From NCBI GenBank assembly GCA_910578065.1, contig CAJTPB010000030.1, forward strand, positions 1 through 12,589: a DNA stretch of 12,589 nt, read 5' to 3'. The DNA is from an uncultured Christensenella sp. Lineage in GTDB: Bacteria; Bacillota; Clostridia; Christensenellales; Borkfalkiaceae. The notes under the pieces are model-generated. The model did no database searches and was not told the origin of the DNA. It worked only from the letters and a program-made list of their open reading frames with translations. The number at the start of each line of letters is the position of its first letter. The first letter of the stretch is position 1. Position numbers and translations under genes: made by a program. Shown one piece after another: positions 1-6,819 of the stretch.

Positions 1-160
1 CGTCGTAAGACTGCATGGCGCCCATCGCCTGCACGCGGTTATTGTTTGCGGAAAGCCTGCTTTCCGTTTGTACGAACAAAATCGCGCCTGCGGCAAGACA
101 TAACGCCGCAAGCATCGCCATGATCGCTATTAAAGTATTTTTTAAATATAACTTTTTCAT
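1..160 (-). CDS. N-terminal part of an unidentified exported or membrane-anchored protein (runs off the left edge)
   Basis: Only the first 53 codons are inside the window. They read MKKLYLKNTLIAIMAMLAAL and so on: a short basic start followed by one hydrophobic stretch (about residues 8-30), then a polar, Asn/Gln-rich stretch. This is a signal peptide or a single N-terminal membrane anchor with the rest outside the cell. I cannot name the family from this much. The start is well supported: a strong ribosome binding site (AAAGGGG, around 168-174) sits 7-8 nt upstream. The gene has its own promoter and a 5' leader of about 180 nt ending in an intrinsic terminator just before the ribosome binding site, so its expression is probably decided by transcription attenuation. 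Seen: start, binding site, hydrophobic segment. Inferred: export. Function unknown. Confidence 0.75.
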   Translation of the reverse strand, partial: MKKLYLKNTLIAIMAMLAALCLAAGAILFVQTESRLSANNNRVQAMGAMQSYD

Positions 161-341
161 ACCGTTTCCCCTTTGCGAGAAAAAAATAAGGGCAACCGTC
201 AAAGGTTGCCCGCAATGAGTACCCTTGACAGTTGCTAATTATCTAATTCCTTATTGCCTCATAAAGTACAGGAAAAAGGTACTACTTGCCTATGTAGTAC
301 TGAATGGGGCAATACCGCATATTAAATTAGATAATTAGCAC
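161..341 (-). promoter_or_regulatory. Structured 5' leader with antiterminator/terminator switch; orphan riboswitch candidate
   Basis: Read 5' to 3' on the minus strand, the RNA starts close to 340 and at once forms a perfect 15-bp closing stem (325-339 with 234-248). Inside are a 7-bp stem (308-314 with 252-258, TATTGCC/GGCAATA) and a 7-bp hairpin (294-300 with 279-285, GTACTAC/GTAGTAC). The 8-nt loop of that hairpin carries GGCAA, which could pair with the same TTGCC strand as the inner stem, a possible pseudoknot or internal switch. The next segment, GCAACTGTCAAGGG (222-235), can pair over 14 positions, allowing G-U pairs, with 192-205, which includes the 5' arm of the terminator. It overlaps the closing stem by two bases. 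I compared it by eye with the common riboswitch classes (TPP, SAM, purine, c-di-GMP, THF, ZTP, T-box, Mn, fluoride, guanidine) and saw no diagnostic motif. The architecture is seen; the ligand and the switching are inferred. Confidence 0.65.
180..211 (-). terminator. Intrinsic terminator (attenuator) in the leader of the left-edge gene
   Basis: On the minus strand an 8-bp perfect stem (GGGCAACC, 204-211, with GGTTGCCC, 190-197) closes a 6-nt loop and is followed at once by TTATTTTTTT. It lies only about 20 nt before the start codon and inside the transcript, so it must be bypassed for expression. Its 5' arm can pair instead with an upstream segment (222-235), which would form an antiterminator. 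Confidence 0.85.
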
Positions 342-346
342 TTATC

Positions 347-374
347 ATTTTACTCGCAATTTTGGAATTGTCAA
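347..374 (-). promoter_or_regulatory. Sigma-A-type promoter of the left-edge gene
   Basis: On the minus strand a perfect TTGACA (369-374) is followed after 16 bp by TAAAAT (347-352). The predicted start of transcription, near 340, falls at the first base of the long closing stem of the leader, which supports both calls. The next 170 bp to the right (375-542), up to the glmS stop, hold A/T-rich sequence in which I see no gene and no convincing terminator. Confidence 0.8.
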
Positions 375-542
375 CAGTTATTATAAAATATTTTTATGAA
401 AAACGACATTTTTTTAACGATCGTACGATTTTTACCCATATTTTACCGACTTTTTTCGCACTTTTTTCCAAAAATGAAAACAACTTCCCCCCTTACCTAT
501 TTTCGGAAGGGCGGGAAGCCGTAACGTTTTCCACAAAGGACA

Positions 543-2324
543 TTATTCCACCGTAACGCTTTTTGCAAGATTGCGGGGTTTATCGGGATCGTTACCGCGG
601 GCAAGGGCGGTATAATAGGCAAGCGCCTGCAACGGTATTACCGAAAGCATGGGCGAAAAATACCGTTCGCAGGCGGGAATCAACACGGAGGCAAATACCT
701 CTTCGCGATTACGGTATTCGGGAAAAGCGGTGATTAAAAATACCCGCGCGCCGCGGGAGAAAACCTCGTGCACGGCGTTTAATGTTTTTTCCGCCAAGTC
801 TTTACGCGTTAATATTGCGATAACGGGCGTTGTTTCGTCTATCAAGGCAAGCGTGCCGTGCTTTAATTCGCCTGCGGGATACCCTTCGCCTGGAAGGTAG
901 GAAAGTTCTTTTAGCTTTAAACTGCCTTCCGCCGCCGCGGCATAATCTTCCGCACGCCCGATAAAGTATACGCTGCGCGCATTTAAAAAGTAAGACGACC
1001 AGCCGCGCACCTCTTCGCAGACGGGAAGCGCGGAAAGGCACATTTGCGGCATTGCTTGCAGCGCGCGTTTTTGTGCGAGCACGTCTTTTTGGCGCTCTTC
1101 CGCGAACAGAAGCGCCAAAGCGTATAACACGGCAAGTTGGGCGTTGTAACTTTTGGTCGCCGCAACGCCGATCTCTCGCCCTGCCCGCGTGGGAAGAAGC
1201 AGATCGGCGCATTCGGTAAGCGTGGAATAGGGAACGTTGGTGACAGCCGCCACGTAAGCCCCATGCTCTTTGGCAAGTTGCGCGGCGGCGAGCGTATCTG
1301 CCGTTTCGCCGCTTTGGCTGACAGCAATCACAAGCGTGTTTGCGTTTATGATCGGATTGCGGTAACGGTATTCGCTTGCAATGCACACCTCTGTGGGAAT
1401 ACGGGCAAGCCCTTCGATCGCCGCCTTTGCCGCAAGCCCGCTGTGATACGCCGTGCCGCACCCGACAATTTGCACGCGCTCGGTTCGGCGAAGCAATTCG
1501 CGCAGACAGGCGCTTTGCTCCGCTTGCGCAATTTGTAAAAGAGAATCTTTGACCGCTTGCGGGATTTCTTGCATTTCTTTGCGCATGAAATGACGGAAAC
1601 CGCACAAGTCGGGGGAATCGGTTTGCAAATCGTATTCCGTTTGCTCCTTTTCGATTTTGCGCAACTGCGCATCGTAAAAGAAAACGTCGGTTTCGCGCAA
1701 AAGGGCAAATTCGCCGTCTTTTAACACAAACGCGCTTACCCCCTCGCCCGCGATGGCGGGAATGTCGCTTGCAAGCGCAAGATAATCTTTGCCCTTTCCC
1801 ACAATCAACGGGCTGCCCTGCCGCACGCAGACGATCGTCTGCGGAAAATCGGCGCACAAAATCGCCAAAGCGAACGCGCCCCTTAACTGCTTTACTACGT
1901 TTTTTACCGCAATCAAAAAATCGCCGCAATATTCCCGCGCAAGCAATTTTACGATCAGCTCGCTATCCGTCTGCGAAGAAAAGGTTTCGCCCCACTTTAT
2001 AAGGCGGGCGCGCAGTTCGTAATCGTTTTCGATAATGCCGTTGTGCACAAGGGCAAATTTGCCGCTTACGTGCGGATGCGCGTTCTCTTTAGAGGGCTTG
2101 CCGTGCGTCGCCCAACGGGTATGCCCGATGCCCGCCGTTCCCGCCGCCGAACGCGCTTTTTCCAACTGCTCGACCCTGCCTTTTTCTTTGCGCACGATCA
2201 GCGTTTGCCCCTGCAACAGCGCGATACCCGCAGAATCGTACCCGCGGTATTCGAGCTTTTTTAACCCATCGAGCAAATAGGGCGCGGCGGGCTTTTTTCC
2301 GATATATCCCACTATTCCGCACAT
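543..2324 (-). CDS. glmS: Glutamine--fructose-6-phosphate aminotransferase (isomerizing)
   Basis: Makes glucosamine-6-phosphate from fructose-6-phosphate and glutamine, the first committed step of UDP-GlcNAc synthesis, in the cytoplasm. The 593-residue protein has the usual length. The start is fixed by MCGIVGYIG: after Met removal Cys1 is the N-terminal nucleophile of the glutaminase domain (about 1-225), which also shows GHTRWATHG (67-75) and NGIIEN (95-100). Two SIS sugar-isomerase domains follow, with CGTAYHSG (289-296), SQSGETADT (336-344), ATKSYNAQ, GYPAGELKHG (481-490, catalytic His489) and the C-terminal DKPRNLAKSVTVE, whose Lys588 is the expected sugar-binding lysine. A longer reading from 2348 is possible but would bury the catalytic Cys. 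The start lies inside the end of glmM (13-nt overlap) with a ribosome binding site AGGGGGGAAGG just upstream, so the two are translationally coupled. There is no room for a glmS ribozyme directly before it. Confidence 0.97.
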   Translation of the reverse strand: MCGIVGYIGKKPAAPYLLDGLKKLEYRGYDSAGIALLQGQTLIVRKEKGRVEQLEKARSAAGTAGIGHTRWATHGKPSKENAHPHVSGKFALVHNGIIENDYELRARLIKWGETFSSQTDSELIVKLLAREYCGDFLIAVKNVVKQLRGAFALAILCADFPQTIVCVRQGSPLIVGKGKDYLALASDIPAIAGEGVSAFVLKDGEFALLRETDVFFYDAQLRKIEKEQTEYDLQTDSPDLCGFRHFMRKEMQEIPQAVKDSLLQIAQAEQSACLRELLRRTERVQIVGCGTAYHSGLAAKAAIEGLARIPTEVCIASEYRYRNPIINANTLVIAVSQSGETADTLAAAQLAKEHGAYVAAVTNVPYSTLTECADLLLPTRAGREIGVAATKSYNAQLAVLYALALLFAEERQKDVLAQKRALQAMPQMCLSALPVCEEVRGWSSYFLNARSVYFIGRAEDYAAAAEGSLKLKELSYLPGEGYPAGELKHGTLALIDETTPVIAILTRKDLAEKTLNAVHEVFSRGARVFLITAFPEYRNREEVFASVLIPACERYFSPMLSVIPLQALAYYTALARGNDPDKPRNLAKSVTVE

Positions 2325-3673
2325 ATCACCTTCCCCCCTGCGGCGCACAATGCGCGCGCGACCTCTTCCACCGCCTGCGCGCAGACCTCTTTTTCTGCGC
2401 TTTCCGCCAAAATGCGCACGAGCGGTTCGGTGCCGGACGCACGAACAAGCAACCTTCCTTCTGCGCCGAGCGACTTTTCCGCATGGAAAATCGCCGCTTT
2501 TACGCGCTCGTCTTGCAAGACGGAAGTTTTATCGGCTACGGCTACGTTTTTATGGATCTGCGGCAAACGGTACAGCCCTTCCGTCATAATGGAAAGAGGG
2601 CTTTTGCTTTCCGCCATCGCTTCCATTACCTTTACCGCGGTTAAAATACCGTCGCCCGTGGCGGCGTATTTGCGAAAAATCACGTGCCCCGACTGCTCGC
2701 CGCCGAGAAGAGAGGAACGCCGCCGCATTTCTTCGTAAACGAATCTGTCGCCCACTTGGGTGAGGGTGCAGGAGATCTCTTCCCGCCGAAGGGAAAGGGT
2801 TAAACCGTAATTGCTCATTACCGTTGCGACGACGCCCCCTTCCCCCAACTCGCCCCTTGATCGCAAATACTTGGCGCACAGGTACAAAATGCCGTCGCCG
2901 TCTACCTCTTTTCCCCTTTCGTCTACGCATAAACAGCGGTCGGCGTCGCCGTCGAAGGCAAACCCGACGTCTAACTTTTCGCGCAGGACAAGTTCTTTCA
3001 GCTTTTCCAAATGGGTAGATCCGCAGCCGAGGTTTACGTTGGTTCCGTTTGGTTCTGCGCCCGTTATGTATACCTGCGCGCCCAACGCATCGAAAACCGC
3101 CTTCGAAATCGCCCACGCGCTGCCGTTTGCGCAGTCTAACCCCACGCGGTAGCCGCGGAACGAACAGGAAGAAAGGGATAAAAGATACGCCATGTATCGG
3201 TTACGCCCCGCCACGTAATCGACGGTGCGCCCGATCGCATCGCCCGTGGCGCGCGGAAGCGTTTCTCCGCCGTCGAGCGCTTCTTCGATCAGCGAAAGCA
3301 CGCGATCGTCTGCCTTTTCCCCCTCGCCGTTTACGATTTTTATACCGTTATCGGTATACGGATTATGACTTGCCGAAATCATAACGCCGCAATCGAATTG
3401 TTCGGTGCGCGCGATATAAGAAACGGAAGGCGTCGTCGTTACGTGCAGAAGGTATGCGTCCGCGCCCGAACAGGTGATTCCCGCCGCCAAAGCGTATTCG
3501 AACATGTAAGAAGATCGGCGCGTGTCTTTTCCGATAACGATCTTTGCGCGCTCGCCCCTTTTTTCCTGCGTATAATACCAGCCCAGAAACCTGCCCACGC
3601 AAAACGCCTGCTCCGCCGTAAGCGTTACGTTCGCACAGCCTCTGAACCCGTCTGTGCCGAAATATTTTCCCAA
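2312..3673 (-). CDS. glmM: Phosphoglucosamine mutase
   Basis: Converts glucosamine-6-phosphate to glucosamine-1-phosphate, between GlmS and GlmU. Motifs of the alpha-D-phosphohexomutase superfamily are all present: KYFGTDGFRG at the N-terminus, the phosphoserine loop ISASHNP (99-105, active Ser102), the metal loop DGDADR (241-246), the sugar-binding GEQSGH (325-330) and the phosphate-binding RASGTEPLVR (411-420). I place the start at the TTG at 3673: it is preceded at 7 nt by GGGGAG, gives 453 residues, close to the family's usual length, and puts the active serine at 102 as in E. coli GlmM. The upstream in-frame ATG at 3712 would add 13 basic residues but has a pyrimidine-rich upstream region with no ribosome binding site; one at 3817 is still less likely. 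The gene ends 13 nt inside glmS. The call is firm; the start is probable. Confidence 0.95.
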   Translation of the reverse strand: MGKYFGTDGFRGCANVTLTAEQAFCVGRFLGWYYTQEKRGERAKIVIGKDTRRSSYMFEYALAAGITCSGADAYLLHVTTTPSVSYIARTEQFDCGVMISASHNPYTDNGIKIVNGEGEKADDRVLSLIEEALDGGETLPRATGDAIGRTVDYVAGRNRYMAYLLSLSSCSFRGYRVGLDCANGSAWAISKAVFDALGAQVYITGAEPNGTNVNLGCGSTHLEKLKELVLREKLDVGFAFDGDADRCLCVDERGKEVDGDGILYLCAKYLRSRGELGEGGVVATVMSNYGLTLSLRREEISCTLTQVGDRFVYEEMRRRSSLLGGEQSGHVIFRKYAATGDGILTAVKVMEAMAESKSPLSIMTEGLYRLPQIHKNVAVADKTSVLQDERVKAAIFHAEKSLGAEGRLLVRASGTEPLVRILAESAEKEVCAQAVEEVARALCAAGGKVICAE

Positions 3674-3811
3674 TGAATCTCTCCCCGAACGCCGAGCGTT
3701 CTTCTTTGCCATGATATGCCGACGGGGAAAAAATTGAAACCTTTCCGCCGATTTTGTATGCAGACTTATTCCGCATACGCCGAAGATACGGTACGAACGG
3801 TTTCGATTACG

Positions 3812-3860
3812 GCGCAATAAAAACGCCCCGCTCGATTAAGAACAAGGCGTTTTATTGCGC
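3812..3860. repeat. 15-bp inverted repeat upstream of glmM
   Basis: GCGCAATAAAAACGCC (3812-3827) and GGCGTTTTATTGCGC (3846-3860) are complementary over 15 bp with one bulged A; the loop is 18 nt. It lies about 140 nt before the glmM start. As RNA it would be a stable hairpin in either direction. Each 3' arm contains a run of T, but it is inside the stem and the loop is large, so it is not a standard intrinsic terminator. Possible roles are a leader structure for the glmM-glmS mRNA, a bidirectional terminator between the GlmU-like gene and glmM, or a small mobile repeat. Confidence 0.6.
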
Positions 3861-3904
3861 GATTGCTATATATAATAGGTATATTGAAATGTTTGGTTTT
3901 TAAG

Positions 3905-4260
3905 GATATGTTGTTGCGCGGTTGGGATTTTTAAAGTATCGCCCGCTTTTTTCCCGCGCTTTGCCCCGCATTTGCGCAAAAATACGCTTGCGCACGGTTG
4001 GTTGTTTAACAATGTCAGCCACTATTTCCCCACGCCCTGCCCGCACTTTCGCGGAAAATACGCTTTGCTTACGGTTGGGGTTTTAATAATGTCAACCTCT
4101 TTTTTCCCGCGCCCTGCCCCGCATTTGCTTATAAATACGCTTGCGCGCGGTTGAGCTTTTTAACAGTACAAAACCCCTGCAAGTTTTTTATGGCGTACTT
4201 TTATATGAATGTAGTCGGCATATTAAGGTTTACGGGGGAAGTATTCTTGCGCGCGGTTGG
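3905..4260. repeat. Imperfect tandem repeat array, about 76-bp unit
   Basis: The marker GCGCGGTTG or a close variant recurs with its GGTTG at 3920, 3996, 4073, 4149 and 4255, spacings of 76, 77, 76 and 106 bp. Around it three units share further blocks: AATACGCTTGCGCACGGTTG or variants, then a TTTTAAYAATGTCA-like block, then a C-rich block resembling TTCCCGCGCCCTGCCCCGCA. The rightmost copy, near 4242-4260, lies inside the last codons of the GlmU-like gene (encoding about KPNRAQEY), so the array looks grown from, or copied into, that 3' end. The period is not a multiple of three and neither strand has a ribosome binding site, so I read it as non-coding. With the inverted repeat it fills the gap of roughly 550 bp between the GlmU-like gene and glmM. 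Confidence 0.75.
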
Positions 4261-5242
4261 GCTTTATTGTTTCACGGCATCTGCCCACGCAAAAATCGCC
4301 CTCGGTCAAGTTCTTTGTAAGCGTGGTTCCCGCGGCAAGATAGCTGCCCTGCTCCATACGCACGGGCGCAATCAAATTACAGTTGCTTCCCACAAAACAA
4401 CCGTCGCCGATCGTCGTGCGGGATTTTTTTCTTCCGCTGTAATTGACGAATACGACCCCGCAGCCGACGTTTACGTTTTTCCCCACGTCTGCATCGCCTA
4501 CGTACGCAAGGTGGGATATTTTACTGCCGTTTCCGATATTCGCGTTTTTAATCTCCACAAAGTCGCCGATTCGGCAATCGTCGCCGATTTCGCTGAACGG
4601 ACGCAAATATGCGTTTGGTCCTACCGTGCAGTTTTTTCCGACGCGCGCTTCTAACAGAGTGCTTGCGCGCACCTTCGTCCATTCGCCTACCGCGCTGTCG
4701 CAAATTTCGCAGCCGTCGCCGATTTCTGCGTTTTCCCCGATTTCGCTCGCCCCAGAAATACGCGCGCCGCGGCAAATTTTTGCGCCCTTTCCGATGATTA
4801 CGTGATACCCGATTTCCGCTCCCTCTTCCGCTAAAACGCCGCGCGACAAATGATACTTTACCCGCTCGCTTGCGGCGCGCCGCAGAACGCGGGCGTAATC
4901 TTCGAGGGTGAACAACGTTTCGCCGAACGACGAATCGGCGGAAGATACGGGCAAAGATGAAAGTTCGCTGCTCTTTCCGCGCAGAACGAATCCTCCCTCG
5001 AACGCAAAACTTCCTTCTCGCTTGGCGCAGAAAGCGCGCAACGCTTCCGCCGTTAAAAAAGGATAAACGGGATACAACAAAACCCGCTCGCCCTCTTCTT
5101 CGGGCAGTTCGCCGCACTCGGCAACGATCGCATGAAGCGATTCGCTCATCAGTTCGATCGCCGTTTTATCGAGAATGTCAACCTCGTAACTTACCGTGCC
5201 GCGAAAGGAAAAAAAACTCTTTTTTAACAAATAAACCTTCAT
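4223..5242 (-). CDS. GlmU-like glucosamine-1-phosphate N-acetyltransferase with a degenerate uridyltransferase domain
   Basis: 339 residues. From about residue 140 onward it is a left-handed beta-helix of hexapeptide repeats (IGYHVI, IGENAE, IGDGCE and others) ending in the GlmU acetyltransferase motifs. Arg214, Lys232, His244, Tyr247, Asn258 and Asn267 match E. coli Arg333, Lys351, His363, Tyr366, Asn377 and Asn386 with identical spacing, so acetyl transfer from acetyl-CoA to glucosamine-1-phosphate is probably intact. Residues 1-135 replace the usual domain of about 230 residues: there is no LxxGxGTRM nucleotide loop, and the segment corresponding to LYGDVPL reads LYPVYPF (56-62), losing the metal-binding Asp. 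A GlmU-like linker (LEDYARVLRRA) remains. I chose the ATG at 5242 because one at 5323 would translate through the terminator at 5281-5311; the binding site is poor. Neighbours glmM and glmS support the pathway. UDP-GlcNAc formation itself needs another protein. Confidence 0.85.
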   Translation of the reverse strand: MKVYLLKKSFFSFRGTVSYEVDILDKTAIELMSESLHAIVAECGELPEEEGERVLLYPVYPFLTAEALRAFCAKREGSFAFEGGFVLRGKSSELSSLPVSSADSSFGETLFTLEDYARVLRRAASERVKYHLSRGVLAEEGAEIGYHVIIGKGAKICRGARISGASEIGENAEIGDGCEICDSAVGEWTKVRASTLLEARVGKNCTVGPNAYLRPFSEIGDDCRIGDFVEIKNANIGNGSKISHLAYVGDADVGKNVNVGCGVVFVNYSGRKKSRTTIGDGCFVGSNCNLIAPVRMEQGSYLAAGTTLTKNLTEGDFCVGRCRETIKPNRAQEYFPRKP

Positions 5243-5280
5243 ATTGATTACATTATGAAAGCGCGTTGAAAAGAGTACCG

Positions 5281-5311
5281 AAAAGCCGCCCGTTCTTTTA
5301 AAACGGACGGC
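5281..5311 (-). terminator. Intrinsic terminator after glpK
   Basis: A 10-bp stem (302-311 and 285-294 of the 5 kb block: GCCGTCCGTT with AACGGGCGGC, one G-U pair) with a 7-nt loop is followed on the minus strand by TTTTCGG. It starts 16 nt beyond the glpK stop and ends about 40 nt before the start of the GlmU-like gene. The T run is only four, so readthrough into the GlmU-like gene is likely. Confidence 0.65.
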
Positions 5312-5327
5312 TATGCGTTGCATAATA

Positions 5328-6803
5328 CTATTTACCTGTAAAAAGCGCGCGGTTTACCGCCGTTTTGTACGCGGAATAGGAACGAAGAAAACCTTCCCTT
5401 TGCTGCGCGGGCGTAAATTTGCGCTCGCATACGCGATAATCGGATACCGAAGTTTCGTCCGCAAGCCCCAGCGCGACCGCGCACAGCAATGCCGCGCCGA
5501 GCGCCGTGCTTTCCCGCTCGCGCGGGCGGTCGATTGCAACGCCGAGCACGTCCGCTTGAAACTGCATTAAAAAATCATTCGCAGAAGCGCCTCCGTCGCA
5601 ACGGATTCCGTTTAACGGGATCCCGCTGTCTTGTTGCATGCAAACGGATAGATCGCAAGCGCTGTACGCGATGCTTTCGAGCACGGCGCGTACGATATGC
5701 GCGCGGGAAGTACCGCGCGTGATCCCGCACAACAGCCCCCGCGCATCCCCCCGCCAATAGGGCGCGCCCAGCCCCGTAAAGGCGGGCACGAAAAATACCC
5801 CGCCGGAGTCGGGCACGCTTAACGCGATCGATTCGCTTTGCGCGCTGTCTTTAAAAAAGCCCATTTCGTCGCGCAGCCACTGAATGCTGCTGCCCGCGTT
5901 GAACACACTTCCTTCCAGCGCGTATACGATTTTATCCCCTATGGCGTACCCGACGGTAGAAAGCAATCCGCTTTCCGACCGCGCGCACGCGCTTCCCGTA
6001 TTGAACAGCATAAACAGCCCCGTGCCGTAGGTGATTTTTCCGTCTCCTTTATTCAAACATGCCTGACCGAATAAAGCCGCCTGCTGATCGCCCGCAACGC
6101 CCGCGATGGGAATACACGCGTTTTGCGCGCGAAATTCCCCCATGCGCGCCGTGCAAGAACGCGCTTCCGGAAGCGCGGAACGGGGCACGCCGAAAAAGTT
6201 CAGCAATTCCTCATCCCACCGCAGTGCGTGGATATCGAACAGCATGGTGCGCGAAGCGTTGGTGTAGTCGGTCGCAAACGTATGTCCTTCCGTCAGTTTG
6301 AATATCAAGTAACTGTCTATCGTGCCCACGCACAGCTTACCCCGTTCGGATAAGCGGCGCGCTTCTTCTACGTGCGCAAGCCCCCAATTTATTTTACTTG
6401 CCGAAAAATAGGCGTCGGCGCGAAGCCCCGTTTTGCGCACGATCTCCCCTTTGACCTCTTGGGGAATACGTTCGCAAAATTCGCTCGTACGGCGGCACTG
6501 CCATATAATGGCGGGACAAACGGGTTCGCCCGTTTCCCGATTCCAAAACACGACGCTTTCACGCTGATTCGCAATGCCGATCCCCGCGATTGCGTCCGCG
6601 CCCGCCGCCGTAATACAGCGGTTGAGCGCATACGCCGCTTTAAAATAAATTTCGTTGGCGTCTTGCTCTACCCAGCCGGGGTGCGGAAAACTTTGCTCCA
6701 CTTCCTGCTTTGCGACGGCGGTAAATTTTTTCGCCTGCAAATCGAACAGCATGGCGCGTACGCTCGTCGTACCCGCGTCGAGCGCGATGACGTATTTTTT
6801 CAT
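5328..6803 (-). CDS. glpK: Glycerol kinase
   Basis: Phosphorylates glycerol with ATP to glycerol-3-phosphate, feeding lipid synthesis or glycolysis; cytoplasmic, FGGY family. The 491 residues match the family length. Seen: the N-terminal phosphate loop ALDAGTTSVRAMLFD (7-21), ANQRES (78-83), the FGGY signature region FSASKINW (133-140), GVAGDQQAALFGQ (235-247, catalytic base Asp239), ITYGTG (257-262) and GGASANDFLMQFQADVLG (404-421). The start at 6803 gives MKKYVIALDAG and has AAAGG 8 nt upstream; an upstream in-frame ATG at 6848 lies inside the previous gene and adds nothing conserved. It begins 16 nt after the DUF2207 gene stops, so it is the last gene of that operon. The loop before the catalytic Asp (GEFRAQNACIP) has no histidine, unlike HPr-regulated glycerol kinases of enterococci and bacilli. 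No glycerol facilitator or GlpD is in the window. Confidence 0.96.
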   Translation of the reverse strand: MKKYVIALDAGTTSVRAMLFDLQAKKFTAVAKQEVEQSFPHPGWVEQDANEIYFKAAYALNRCITAAGADAIAGIGIANQRESVVFWNRETGEPVCPAIIWQCRRTSEFCERIPQEVKGEIVRKTGLRADAYFSASKINWGLAHVEEARRLSERGKLCVGTIDSYLIFKLTEGHTFATDYTNASRTMLFDIHALRWDEELLNFFGVPRSALPEARSCTARMGEFRAQNACIPIAGVAGDQQAALFGQACLNKGDGKITYGTGLFMLFNTGSACARSESGLLSTVGYAIGDKIVYALEGSVFNAGSSIQWLRDEMGFFKDSAQSESIALSVPDSGGVFFVPAFTGLGAPYWRGDARGLLCGITRGTSRAHIVRAVLESIAYSACDLSVCMQQDSGIPLNGIRCDGGASANDFLMQFQADVLGVAIDRPRERESTALGAALLCAVALGLADETSVSDYRVCERKFTPAQQREGFLRSYSAYKTAVNRALFTGK

Positions 6804-6819
6804 ACCTTTTACCTTTTTA

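Noticed and set aside
215..235. A T-box-like look of the segment around AGGGTAC and TGCGGG in the leader
   Set aside because: The invariant TGGNACC core of the T-box is missing, and the leader is too short to hold a Stem I.
295..330. A 12-codon reading frame (MRYCPIQYYIGK) inside the structured leader, possibly a leader peptide for ribosome-mediated attenuation
   Set aside because: No ribosome binding site precedes its ATG, and its codons coincide with the stems that define the folded leader; a folded-RNA switch explains the sequence better.
802..1929. A long minus-strand frame (375 codons) overlapping glmS in another frame
   Set aside because: Its translation is very rich in Arg, Cys and Lys with no domain pattern, whereas the overlapping glmS frame has all its catalytic motifs; it is a shadow of glmS.
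3865..3900. A TATTATATATA stretch that could be the -10 of a glmM promoter
   Set aside because: No acceptable -35 box is found 16-18 bp upstream on either strand, so I do not call a promoter.
3972..4154. A 60-codon plus-strand frame across the repeat array, with a repeated peptide pattern
   Set aside because: The repeat period is 76-77 bp, not a multiple of three, there is no ribosome binding site, and the peptide follows the DNA repeats. A similar open stretch exists on the minus strand, so openness here is not evidence of coding.
3905..4260. The tandem array as a CRISPR
   Set aside because: Units are contiguous and diverged throughout, with no constant repeat separated by unique spacers, and no cas genes are seen.
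5243..5323. An N-terminal extension of the GlmU-like protein from an ATG at 5323
   Set aside because: The extension would be translated through the hairpin terminator that follows glpK and has no family similarity; the ATG at 5242 is preferred despite a weak binding site.
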